Shown one piece after another: positions 21,405 to 32,429 of a stretch of DNA of 64,000 nt. Made by a program: the position numbers and the translations under genes. How positions within the stretch are numbered: position 1 is the first letter of the stretch; every line of letters starts with the position of its first letter. The stretch lies in the NCBI GenBank assembly GCA_963678675.1, contig OY783198.1, positions 21,438,684-21,502,683 of the forward strand, read 5' to 3'. The notes beneath the pieces are model-generated. The model was given only the letters and a program-made list of their open reading frames with translations, did not search any database and had not been told where the DNA came from. Origin of the DNA: Xiphydria camelus (Eukaryota; Arthropoda; Insecta; Hymenoptera; Xiphydriidae).

Positions 21405-23220
21405 ACTGGCAATCGCATCATTCGATAGAGTTAATTATCGCTTCATCGTTTCAAGGAAAATATCATTTGAATCAAATAATGAAGTGTCGTCTAACATCTT
21501 TTTCATCAGTATAGTACTTATTTCAATTACAACAAATTCGAACCACCCCTCGTCCGCCGGTGAATTCAAAAATAATTCTCGATAATCCGCCACGACTACC
21601 GAACATCGCGGATTCTCGCGCCCCGCCAAATAATAAGATCTTGAAAATTAATTCCAGCCCCGAAGTTCCCTGATCCTTCGTCGCCCGAGGCTGGCGCCAA
21701 GGTCTCTCGCGTACTTACGGCTTTTCGAATAGCAAATATTGACACTCTTTTATGTCGGGCCGACGAGGAGAGGGTGGTAATTGATAAATAACAAACTCTC
21801 CATATCCAACTCTACATACCCGCGCCGTCCTTCTCTCCTCGCATGGTTTTCGTCCCGCGTCGCGTCGTCCGTCGCGCCGAAAGATACCAATGTGGACATT
21901 CTCGAAAAGGGCTGCAAACATTCGGTACGATATTTTCTTCACTCTCCCACTTTCCCCGAGTTCTGCTTATTCTCTCAACGCTATTTTCTCCCTCTCTCTC
22001 AACCGCCGCCGTTGCACTCATCTCGACTCACCTCTCGACCTCGCGCAACAAACAAAAGCTCGATAAAGGGTACCGAAACGAAATGAAAAATTCAGTCTCG
22101 TCGTAATTCCATTCCCCGTCGTTATCCGTGACAACGCAATCGCACGATCAAACGCGTGAGATCCCACGACCGGCGATACGACGTGGGGGTTAGCGTCGGA
22201 GGGTGGGTTCGTCCGGACGCGGATCCTATTTCGGGATAGACGGATAGGGTGTCCCGAATGCTTTCACGCACTATAGAGTGTAAACCCGATATCCACCTGC
22301 CTGAACGCATCTAAATCAAACGCTCGAATATTTGACCGGAATAGGGCTCGTTTCCTTTGTTTCCCTCGACGGCTCACCTCCGCGTCGACGTCGAGTCGAA
22401 ACGATTTTATCACGAGCTCTTCGCAGTGTCGATGGCGAAATTCCGGCTGCGAAGATATTCGCAAAACGTACCACGCGTCAATTTCAGCACCGAAAGCGCG
22501 ATTTTTCGGAAACGCGAAACGCGTACGCGTAAAATCTACTCTCCGCGTCACGCGTGTCGCGCGACCCTGTACAGCGACAACGAAAACCGCGGGTCGCGCG
22601 CGCGGGATGACATATACGACAATTTTACGATTTCCCAGGCTATACGCGCCGAGTATAGACCTCAACAGTCGTCACGTAGCGCACGTCGCAGCCGAATTCT
22701 CGCATAGAAATGACAGGCACGCCCGCCCGTGAAAACCCACCCCTCGTGAAAATCACGCGCGATAACAAAATCGTCCGCTCGACGGGAGCGACGGGGTTGA
22801 AGGACCGGGGGGAGGGATGGGATAAGAAGGACGAGGGAAGAGTACGGAAGACGAAAGAGAAAGAAGGGGGAGGAAGGAGGCTGGGGTCGAATTATAAAGT
22901 TCCGTGCTACACCGGTCGAGGATAAAGGAAACCCTTATCGAACGTTCTACGGGGTCCTACGAGTTTGCCGAACTCGTGCGCGGCTTTCGCGAGGAACTAT
23001 AGGCGATGCTGGGAAAAGGCAAGTTTTCTCGTCGCTTCGGGATTTCCACCAAATTTCAGCGGCGAAGGTCTATAGGGAGATGTGGCGTTCTTAACCAATA
23101 TTGCGGTATTCGGTTTATATTTCCATTCATGGTTTGTCTTTCATATCCTTTTCAAATTTATCGCACATGTGTATTTCCATTTTTTCCCTAGTTTTCTATT
23201 GATATCCCTTGTAATACGGT
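21405..23220. other. Unique stretch with a purine tract
   Basis: CpG-rich from 22120 to 22720 with frames up to 133 codons. A nearly uninterrupted purine tract at about 22795-22890 (GGGGGGAGGG... GGGGGAGGAAGGAGG) could form triplex or quadruplex structures. No gene is recognised. Confidence 0.5.
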
Positions 23221-23224
23221 ACTT

Positions 23225-23525
23225 GACAAAAAAAAAAGTTCCTAGTTTTAAATTCAATTTGTAATCTGTATACGTATTGAATGTTACACAAAAAAGAAAA
23301 TATCTGAAAAAATAATTACTCGCCGAATTATAAGCGCGTTTCTCTCTACTGAGTTATGTGTACGTCATCGAAGAGCCATGAGGGACACACTTATGTCAAG
23401 CAACGAGTGATGTGAGAGAGATGGACTTACTGAGGCCGAAAATGGAAAATAAAAATATACCGGGCGTGTGTGTGAATAATTTTGTCGAAATTTTTCGAAT
23501 CATCGATAAAAAGAAATCAGTCGAC
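23225..23525 (+). repeat. Dispersed repeat family O, copy 2
   Basis: Aligns with 7568-7880 via TTTTAAATTCAATTTGTAAT, CTGTATACGTATT, AAAATAATTACTCGCCGA and GCGCGTTTCTCTCTAC, then GAATAATTTTGTCGAAATTT near the right end. The central part differs from copy 1. Confidence 0.65.
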
Positions 23526-23529
23526 TACC

Positions 23530-25740
23530 CGATTCAATATTCCTCCTCATAAAAATACGTAAATAACATAGGTAACCAGCTCAAAATGATGCTAATCGAT
23601 ATAAATCTAATCTAGATATCACGATTCGTCAATCAGAGAGAGAGAGAGAGATAGTGTCGTAATTTTCAAAATTAACACCATGATTTAACAAACCGAATAT
23701 TCCCTCGATAATGGAATCACCTATTTATCCCCATCTTCATACTTTTTCCCCTTCTACAGCGTCCTCCGGTCCTTTATATTTTACCCTCGTATACCCTAAG
23801 AATGATGCGCGTATATCGCGTGGAATAATAAAGTTCAACGTGGCTCGCATTCGTGTCTCTTTTCCCAAAATCTCCTCTCCAAGTGCCAACGCGATATCGC
23901 AGTCGAATCGGATTACTCCGCGCGAGGATCCGTCCATCCGCGTGATCATCGTGGATGCGGCGGTATAATACGACGACTGCTGCAGCTGATTGCAGCCACC
24001 GGATATCTCGTCGTTGCGATTGTAACGCGCGCAATGAGATTTCACCGTTGCAGAGAAATTGTGTGTAGTAACCCAACGAGAGACGTCTCCGCGTTGCGAT
24101 TGTATACAATATACGTATACGGCGAGTACCGAGTCTCCGGCTTTTGTTCCGATATTTACTATCGCGGTAATGCGACTTCGCTGTTGAGGTTTACCGAGCA
24201 CTCGTGGAGTCTCGACTTCCGTCGACAGTACGGCGATCGTTGTCGCGTTTCTGTCAGACCCGTGGGAATACACGAAAATACGACGTTTAGCACCGTACCG
24301 ACAGAGATCGAAACACAGCATCCGTCGCGGTGCTCGCTGGTGAACCTCGACGGAAGTCACCGGTCGATCACGAGTTCTGCAGATATCGCAAAAGAGCGGC
24401 GGAACAAAGAGAGGAGAGTCAAAGGGTGGCTCTAAATATCTATGCAGACTGCCACGGGAGAAAACCCCTTTCGATGAATGGCAAGGAAAAATATATGTGT
24501 AACGACGTACGCCACTGTTTCTCTCTTCGTCCTTTACTTCCCCATCCCACGTATACAGCTGAGACGTATACCTACACGAAAACACCTACGCGACAGCGAA
24601 TGCGAAATTTCGCCCCTCTCTCTCGCGCACCCCTTCTCATTTTTCAAACGCGCAACGGAGAGGCCGGCTACGTTAAAGGGTTGAGGGTGCCGGTCCTTCC
24701 TTTCAGACGTCACTCGCTTCATTCACGATCGGAAAGAAAAAAGAGGGGCAAAAATTGTCCCCTTTTTCCCTTAATTAGAAAGCGAATTCAATTAAGGAAC
24801 CGCGTGTAACTAAAACCCGTCCAACCGCGCTGCGCGCCGCGCGGTCTCGTCGACTCGTACTTGCGGGAAGTGTACTTGTGTCGGTACACCCGTAGTCGTA
24901 TCGTATACGTGTACATGTATGCCGACTTCGATATCGACGTTGGGAGTTATAGCTAGGTACTTACACCCTACGTTCGTACGTGCCGGAAGAACGGTATCGA
25001 GGTACAGTGTGCTCGCGAATTTACTCCAAGAATGCGTACCTATATATTATTCAATCGAATACCTGTAAATACGATAGAACATGCGCTCGCATCGAACGTC
25101 GTATAAAGTATCAAACCTTTACAGTTTGATACACTCTTTCACTGGTCCAAATTTGCCAATTACTTCTTCTCAAAACAGTGACACGAACTTATTAAAATAT
25201 CTCGATTAATTGCACCTGACCGTAGAATACCTGACGCTAAAGAAACAAAGCCCAATCTTCGGAGATCGTTCGTTACTAACCAGCACGATAGAAAAGACCA
25301 CGCCCACTCTCGAAGCAGTCGCAAAAACACCCTCTAGTTCCCGATACAAACGCGACCCCGAGAAGTACCTACCAGTACGTCGACCGCAACGCGCGGGAGC
25401 CCGAGGTACTTTCGCAAGTTTATACTTTGAGAAACTTCAGGTATAACGTTTACGACTTCGTCGCGTGCCCCTTTCACCGCGACCAAGATTGGCGGAATGC
25501 GCTCGCTCGCGCGCGGAAGGAAGCGGTATTTTGTCGGTTGTGTTACACACATATGGTTATACGATACGTGCCTTTCGGAAGTGCCTGATACTGTATGTGC
25601 TCCTATACGTGTATACATACAATTATCTCTTGCAATATGGAATTTGTATACTTACAACTTATTACCATCCCCCTATTGAAACTAAGGGCTCCTTCATACG
25701 AGGCCACTTAGCAGCGCTGCTTCGCTGCTACTAGGAGTAG
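23530..25740. other. Unique stretch containing the longest minus-strand ORF
   Basis: A (GA)n tract lies at 23634-23652. The 282-codon minus-strand frame (23737-24585) overlaps frames of 85-159 codons on the other strand. It has no domain, signal peptide or repeated structure that I recognise, so I treat it as chance. A short perfect hairpin (9-bp arms) lies at 25108-25132. Confidence 0.45.
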
Positions 25741-25743
25741 CGC

Positions 25744-25843
25744 TTCGGCGCGCCATACATATGTGAAACCCACAATTGAATTTCGTGACCGCCACCAGTG
25801 ATATCAGAACTTCAATTGTGGATTTCTGACGGCGTGCCAAAGC
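25744..25843. mobile_element. Inverted-repeat element W (about 100 bp)
   Basis: Outer ends TTCGGCGCGCC and, reversed, TTTGGCACGCC. The inner arms GAAACCCACAATTGAATTTC (25765-25784) and its 18/20 complement lie at 25807-25826. The sequence just upstream (25702-25745) holds a CAGCGCTGCTTCGCTGCT palindrome that may belong to a larger element. Confidence 0.5.
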
Positions 25844-25844
25844 C

Positions 25845-27760
25845 TTATCTCTTCCCCCGTAAGATCCGTCGGCGGAAAAGTATCGAGAGAGTATTATATA
25901 GCAATTTCAAGTTTTTTGAGCTTCCGAAATAATTTCGATATTATTTCGTGGATCGACGCGCGGCACCCTAAAATGCCACGTGAAACCTCCCCGTCTTATT
26001 CCACCGAAGGATTATTGCACCTTCAATCGTTCGAAATATATGTACCACTAATGTCTCCCCGACACTCACTTTTTCCAATTAACCGTTAGACTCTTGTCCC
26101 GATAAGCAGCGCGAAAGACTAGATAAGCCAAGGGCAACCCCGTTTACAGGATTTATACCGGACAGTAGCCTGGGCCCGGATCCCGGGACAACCTATCCCA
26201 CTCGTGGCCGACGTCGCGCCCGTAATTATCGATCGATCGGTATAACAATAACAATAATCGTTTAGAGATAGTAAATATTGCACGCTATTTCTCGGCCATT
26301 CTGTCGCGCGCGCAAATGCGAAGCGATCGTACGCGAGTTTATGCGCTCTAATTGGTCCGCGTGTACGCGCTGCGAGATTTACGATTGTGAACAGTTACCG
26401 AGAATTTTCTCTCGTTCCGAAATTTCGCCCCAACGTGCTTTGCGTTGATGCGCTTTGCGCCAGAACACACATTTCTACCGCTTTTTCTCTCTCGGAAACT
26501 TACGTTTTGCTATAAATTTCAGAATTTTACCAGAATTTCACTCAAATCGCCCTTTAATTAAAACGGAACGCTCTCTCTCTCTTACGCAGCGCGCAAATAT
26601 CTATAATACCTTCGAGTGACGGCGTAGTTCTCCCGATGCCGCGGCGCGACCGATTCCCCCGTATAACTTTTATTTACCATTACTATAATTTCGAGCGAAA
26701 TATCCACAACTGAAATACGGCGAATGTTGACTCGTCCGCGCGGGAAATATATCTATCGGACGCGGATGATTTGCGGTCGAATAAATTGAATGAGAAAAAG
26801 ACACACGCGGTGAGAGAACTAAAACTTTCCATACCGGGCGTCTCGTGCAATCGTGGTAACTCGCGGGATCGAAGAACCCCGCTGTGGTATACAGAAACGC
26901 GTCTCGCGCGCGCGCGCGCGCGCGAAACGTGTAACGCGTCCGAGATCGGGCTTTAATCGCTGCCGCGGTTCCTGCGCCAACCCCTTAATTCTCCCGACGC
27001 GCCCCCCTTCCACCCCCGCCCCGGGCCCTGGCGAACTGTTCGTTCGCGTGACGTAAAAACACGTACAGAGAGAAAGCACCGGAGGACATCGCTTGATAAT
27101 TTACCCGAGGCACGATAAGACACTCGTGACAAATGAGAGAGTGAGGCGGTTAGGCGGCAGAGGAGTGGGAGGGGGTCGCAAGAAGAAGAGGAAGCGGGTA
27201 GTGGGGGGAACGGGAGGGACGCGCGGGTGGAGTGACTCTCAGGAGCGCGGTTGGCGTGACGCGGGGTAGTTATAGGTGTACGACGGAGATTCGCCCGCGG
27301 AAGACGTTATGACAAATTAACGTTATCCCGGGGGTTCATCGAGACCCCGGGCTCACGGTTTCGTCCTTTGAAATTGCATGAGCTTTCTACCATTGCGGCT
27401 TTGGTTTTCGACTCGGCCTTAATGGTCTCCGAAGGATAATGTCGTTGTACCCTATTGTAACCAGGCAAAATGTCATCAACTCGATAACTCGGATGGCCGG
27501 CGAGCCGTGAAATTATTCCAGCCGAATCGTATACCCGGGGCGTCCTCTTCGGCGACCGCGAACTTGATGAGTGTATCTTCGACCCAGATCCTCGTATTCC
27601 CTTCGGTCCATCTGGCAAATCCTGCAGTCGAAGAAATGGAGAACCGATCAGTCCTCTTCTCCGTGTACGCAGGGGAGAGTCGTCGAATTTGAACCGTCGC
27701 CTGGATCGAACCACCCCTGTATTTATGTAGAACAGTAGGGATATTTTTTGTTGTTTGGTT
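25845..27760. other. Unique stretch with (CG)n tract
   Basis: A CG dinucleotide run lies at 26904-26924, a purine-rich tract at 27120-27235, and a small GC hairpin (CCCGGGG/CCCCGGG) near 27328-27351. A 135-codon minus frame (27307-27714) is unsupported. Confidence 0.5.
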
Positions 27761-27765
27761 AGTTA

Positions 27766-27980
27766 GGGTAGACCGAGGCGAATCGGATCACTGGACGAAT
27801 TGGATCAAAAGTCTATATTTCTTAAATCGGTGTAAAAATAAACATTCCAGCCATTGACATTATATTACTTCGTTTCTTTTCAACGAAGTAATACACAGGA
27901 TCGGAATTTCACCACGATTTCATTTTCACCACGATTTAAAAAATATGGATCTATATGATCTTATTCGCCTCGGTCTCCCC
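27766..27980. mobile_element. MITE family G, copy 1 (215 bp)
   Basis: TA duplications at 27764-27765 and 27981-27982. Termini are GGGTAGACCGAGGCGAATCG and, reversed, GGGGAGACCGAGGCGAATAA. The centre is a near-perfect hairpin TATTACTTCGTT..AACGAAGTAATA. Matches 46924-47112. Confidence 0.8.
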
Positions 27981-28001
27981 TAAATGTACGAGTACATCGT
28001 A

Positions 28002-28178
28002 CAATGAGGAAAAAATGGTAAGTAATGTTAACCAAACTTTGGTTGATGTGGAAATATCACGTTGACACAATCAACATTTATTTGTCGTAACCAAATGTTT
28101 TGTTGGTCTTATAAAAATATTTCCTTGTTTCCACATCAACCAAAGTTTGGTTAACATTACTAATAATTTTTCTCAATG
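28002..28178. mobile_element. MITE family F (177 bp, TIR about 57 bp)
   Basis: TA duplications at 28000-28001 and 28179-28180. The arms begin CAATGAGGAAAAAATGGTAA and, reversed, CATTGAGAAAAATTATTAGT. Both continue TAATGTTAACCAAACTTTGG and TTGATGTGGAAA with almost no mismatch. High arm identity suggests a fairly young insertion. It sits about 20 bp from the end of the G copy. Confidence 0.85.
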
Positions 28179-28181
28179 TAT

Positions 28182-29635
28182 GCTTGGAATTGGAAGATGT
28201 GCACTCTTTTCGTTAGTTCCGACAGTCATTTTTATAGCTGGTAGGGCAGACTCCAATTTTAATAGATACCAGAGTGGTCCAACCTAGGCGATGGTCCACA
28301 TTTGACAACTCTGCCTTATACGTATACATCGAATGTATTCGACGATCCGTACGAGATCTGATGCAATTGGAAATCCGCGTAGCCACAAGGAGGATCGATC
28401 AACCGTCTTCCCCGCGCACAGAATACCTACCTCCCCGTCGAATGCATCAACCATCTGTAACCCTATCTACAGCGCCGCGCGGAATGTCCTTCCGAATTCC
28501 AGGTATGACGCACATATAGCGTGTAACAACGGTATTTAGTCATTAGTGTAATTAGCGTGTCACGCAACTCACGCGCGGTTATATACGCGTATTACCGTGG
28601 AACGATCGCATTGCCCCACTTGCTGTCCATGCTGGTCTCACCCCTTATGAAATCTTGACCGGGTAGCACAGCGTTAGACACCGTTCTATGCGGTATTGCC
28701 TCGAGACTGCAGTTGCGTATCAGATACAATGCGGCGAGTTGCATTGTTGCAGTTGATTCGCACTAGTCCATTGCCAACAAAATTCACAGATTTCGCAATC
28801 CTTGCGACTATCGGGGACATTGAAAATGATACGAAAAAATATATAATGATATTGTTATTAACTATGTATTACAATGCAAAAAAGATGTATAATCATATAT
28901 AATAGCATATTGTATATTTACCGCGATATTGCAAAGTAATTTTTTTTGTTTTACGAATACAATGAACAGAAAATGTATAAACTAGTAAAATATCCTAGCC
29001 CATCAGATTATGTTAGTTTATCACGTTTCAAGAATCGTCACCAAAGATCAGCACGATAAAAAATTTTCTAAAAGTCGCTCACGAATTTTGAAAATTTCAA
29101 AAACAGTGAAAAATCGATTTTTTTAAAATTAATTTTATTTTTCTTTCTACTTCGAATACAACATACATCTCTAATGTGCTAATCGGATATAAAATTACTC
29201 TGTTTCGTAACCCTTATTTTCTATATCCTCAAACTCAATATCCTCGTCGCTATCGTAAATCATGTCATCATTTTCAGCTCCGAATTATCCTCCTCCTCCG
29301 AAGGGGGGGGGGGGGGTGAATGAGGAACAGGAAAGAGGGAAGGGAAGGGGGATGGGGAGGGCAGCGGCGGCGGCGGTGCTATGATCGGTAGGCGATTGGT
29401 GGGGGACGGAGTTTTGAGTCGATCGTCGATCCGCGAGGAACTATTTTATATACATAATAAAGAGATTTTTGTTACCAATAAAGATACCTACTTTTCAAAT
29501 TTGCTAGTGTGAAATCAGAAAAACGACTAAAGCTTCTTTGAATTTATCATTTCGAAGTTCATTCGAAAAGTCAGTTGGTCTAGTTTGTTTTGGACCAGAG
29601 AGATGACGTACTCGTAATCAGTTTCGAAACCTCGC
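28182..29635. other. Unique stretch with a G-rich tract
   Basis: AT-rich after 28780. At about 29305-29380 there is a run of 14 G followed by GGGAAGGGAAGGGGGATGGG, a strong potential G-quadruplex on the plus strand. No gene is recognised. Confidence 0.5.
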
Positions 29636-29639
29636 AACG

Positions 29640-29905
29640 AACGTTCGCTTGAGATTTCTTCAATAATCAGTTTCGGAATCAGGGCGAAAAAATACATAAG
29701 ATAGGATGGTGGAGAGACCGATTCTAGAAATTTCGATTTTTCGAATAAATCGCATTTTTCTGTAATGGTCCCCCATTACAGAAATTGTCAATTTTTTCGA
29801 AAAATGAAAATCTTCGGAATTGGAATCTCGACCACCCTATCCGATGTATTTTTTAACGCTGATTCCGAAAAGCACGGTTATTTGATCGAAATCTCAAAGG
29901 AAATA
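29640..29905. repeat. Repeat family K, copy 3
   Basis: Contains AAAAATACATAAGATAGGAT-type head, CGATTCTAGAAATTTCGATT, and on the other arm CTCGACCACCCTATCCGATG then ATTTTTTAACGCTGATTCCG. The centre is a perfect hairpin TTCTGTAATGG..CCATTACAGAA near 29757-29783. Confidence 0.65.
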
Positions 29906-29907
29906 CA

Positions 29908-30042
29908 GACCTTCAAACATCTATATAATGTATAGTCCTTATACGGTTAATATATTTTTTTTAATCATATAGGTATAATTCATATATGACCAAATCCTCA
30001 TATGAATTATATACGAATTATATAAAACTTGTCCACTTAGGG
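29908..30042 (-). mobile_element. MITE family D, copy 2 (degraded left end)
   Basis: The right terminus, read in reverse, is CCTAAGTGGACAAGTTTTAT, followed by ATAATTCGTATATAATTCAT and TTTGGTCATATATGAATTAT, as in the D copy at 32047-32294. The opposite end is weakly conserved. Confidence 0.6.
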
Positions 30043-30868
30043 AGGCAGAAATCGAGAATAAGATATTTGTTCCTCTGCATCAAACGTTTTCAAAAAATTC
30101 CCCCGAACTCTGCTTTCGCCAGTTTCAATCCAAATCCTGTCAGAGGGGCGCGAACCGTGCCACATCGCGCGTGTTATTTCGTCCGCTGCGAGCGCGACAT
30201 TCTTCCGTGGACGCAGCTGAAAACCCGTAGTTTACTACGGCGTAATCCCTCCCGCGAGTAATTTCATTCCAAGGGCGCATCTGGCACGCGACAGATATGC
30301 AAATCCGCCGCGCGCTGCATACATACCCTGACGTATGTATAACGGCGGAGCGTGTCTGCAGCGCAACGCCGAGAGGATTCTTCGTTCGCGCGACTGTACG
30401 ATTTAAAACCCGGTATACGACTCGTATAATACGCGGACTCGGATTTTAGTGGCTCTTTCGTTCGTAGGATTTGGCGAAACAAATAAGAAAATCCTTATTG
30501 CGTTTACAAAAACTTCCAGACTCGGAATAATCGCAAGCATGTGCGCGCCGTTGACGCTTTATCGTTGCGCGTATCGCGATCCGTATACATTTCGAGTTTC
30601 GCAAGTTAGTCCCCCGCTCGAGGGTGCGAGACGAGGGGTTGGATGGATTACGCGGGTAACAAACGACAAGTTGGCTTGTACGCGGTAAACCTAGGGGATG
30701 GATCCGTCGGTCGGTCGGTCGGTCAGTCCGTGATTGAGTAGCGTATTAGTAGGACAGGGGGGGGGGAGCAAAACTGGAAGAGGGTCCTAAAGATCCTAGG
30801 CGAGAGTGATCTAGGATCTCTCGCCGCAGTGTCTCGAGTACCACGCGGAATACTGAATTTCTAGAACG
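30043..30868. other. Unique stretch before the ratchet-type site
   Basis: Includes a (GGTC)n run near 30707-30728 and a small hairpin ATACATAC/GTATGTAT at 30319-30340. No gene is recognised. Confidence 0.5.
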
Positions 30869-30914
30869 CTTAACATAAATAACTTTATATTTCTTATTTC
30901 TGTTGCAGGTGAGT
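30869..30914 (+). promoter_or_regulatory. Juxtaposed acceptor and donor: candidate recursive splice site
   Basis: A pyrimidine/T-rich tract (TTATATTTCTTATTTCTGTT) runs into GCAG at 30905-30908 and is followed at once by GTGAGT (30909-30914). CTTAAC near 30869 could be a branch point. This is the known layout of insect ratchet points, where a long intron is removed in steps and the acceptor regenerates a donor. It is on the plus strand, like the candidate first exon at 1213-1290. The motif is visible directly; its use in splicing is inference. Confidence 0.45.
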
Positions 30915-30979
30915 TGCAGAGAGATCGAGATTTTGTATGGTGAAATCGGAGAGAGATCGCTTGGTATCTCGGAGGGTGC
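30909..30979 (+). other. Possible cryptic exon of the recursive splice site (71 nt)
   Basis: Downstream of the 30908/30909 junction a second GTGAGT occurs at 30980-30985 (GGGTGC|GTGAGT). It would define a 71-nt exon in the way proposed for recursive-splicing exons. The length is not a multiple of three, so inclusion would shift the frame. Confidence 0.3.
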
Positions 30980-30985
30980 GTGAGT

Positions 30986-31910
30986 GACGTCACATTTGTC
31001 TCTTCGTAGTTATACAGATTTTTTCGTAGTTATACTCGATTGGATACATTCTAAGAAATTTGTTTACAGGTATACAACTTTTTATAACATTTTCTATGGG
31101 GACTTATTTTTTCTACAAAATTCCTTTCCCGCGTTACTTTCATTTATTCCGATTCCTGATTCTCTATTTATCTAAATACAGATATATATTAACAAAAGTG
31201 GGAAATAAACTTGGAGAAAAAAGAAATGAAATGCCACAAACACTCGACCATTCGTCATACTTAAACCAGCCCCCAGCCGTAACCCCAGACGTTCGTATCA
31301 GTGGGTGCCCGAGTTTGCGATAGCCTCGAAGCACGTATAACGTAATCGAGCTACGTGCTACTTCTACCTACATCCCGATGAATCTTGTTCGCGTATGTAC
31401 CTACTCGCGTGTAATTTACGGGAGGCTACAGTTCATCGATAAACGTTTATAAGGGAGGAAACTGTGTTCAAAAGTCTCTTGACTTAAAAATGGTTAAAAT
31501 ATAATTCAACCAATCATGCTGAAAATAATTGACGGGCGACTCGGGGGTTGATCTTAAAATTAAATCTCGCAATTTCTAACGTATCCGACTGTAACTGACT
31601 TCTGTATAGTATGGAAAATCAACACGTGACCTCTCGTGTACGTATACCAGTTGACCAGTTCAAATAGGCAATTATCAGTACGTATATCTATATAACGCGT
31701 AACCCCCGCGTTAACTCCGGCAAACCTCTCACATGGGCATTCAGTGGTATCATCCTGTACGTACGTGTCGAGGAGAGCGATTCGACGACTCTCACGTGTG
31801 TCCGTGTAGTCGCGCATGTAGATTCGGTTACGCCTGATTGGCTGACGATGAGATTTTCATTAGAATTGGAACTACGTTAGCGACTGATGATTGTAACGAA
31901 ATGATGCATC
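30986..31910. other. Unique stretch, no gene recognised
   Basis: AT-rich at first. A weaker acceptor-donor pair (TTTGTTTACAG|GTATAC) near 31066 lacks a good donor. Short frames only. Confidence 0.45.
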
Positions 31911-31913
31911 GTG

Positions 31914-32426
31914 CACCGAAAGAAATAATTGCTGGTGGCGATAAAAGTTTTCTTCGATTAAAAATATGATATAATTTCAGGATCAAATCGTGGTTTTCTT
32001 CATGTGAGAAAATATTTGATAGGCTCGAATAATTGTTTTTTTGTCTCCTCAAGTGGAAAAGTTTTATATGTATATTTTGTATATAATGCATATGAGGTTT
32101 TGTTCATATGTGGATTAAGTATATATTATGATATCTATATTAATTATATAAAGACTGTATACAGATTTTTGAACATTTGTATAATCCATATATAGTTCTT
32201 GTATGATTAATATAAAAATTATCGTAATATAATCCATATATGACCAAAACCACACATGGATTATATAAAAATATGTAGAATTTGTCCACCAGGGTCTTGT
32301 TCCTACGACGGTATTCTTGGATCAAGAATATATTCTTCGATCAAATGTATGTATTATTAAAAATTTGTAATATCCTATGTTCTTTATTCAAAAAACATTT
32401 TCTCGACACCAGCAATTATTTCTCTA
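31914..32426 (+). mobile_element. MITE family C, copy 2, interrupted by MITE D
   Basis: The left terminus is CACCGAAAGAAATAATTGCT and the right returns as TAGAGAAATAATTGCTGGTG. The interior keeps AAATATTTGATAGGCTCGA and GTATTCTTGGATCAAGAATA. A 248-bp family D element lies inside. TG precedes and TA follows. Confidence 0.75.
32047..32294 (+). mobile_element. MITE family D, copy 1 (about 248 bp)
   Basis: Termini are CCTCAAGTGGAAAAGTTTTA and, reversed, CCCTGGTGGACAAATTCTAC. The interior is very AT-rich with repeated ATAATCCATATATGACCAAA-type words in both orientations. It lies inside the family C copy after GATAGGCTCGAATAATTG. Confidence 0.7.
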
Positions 32427-32429
32427 TAC

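Noticed and set aside
23737..24585. 282-codon minus-strand open frame
   Set aside because: No domain, signal peptide or conserved motif. Overlapping long frames exist on the other strand and the DNA is CpG-rich, so stop codons are rare by composition.
27307..27714. 135-codon minus frame as an exon
   Set aside because: No flanking splice sites of quality and no domain recognised.
31056..31072. TTTACAG|GTATAC as a ratchet site
   Set aside because: The donor half (GTATAC) is poor compared with the site at 30909.
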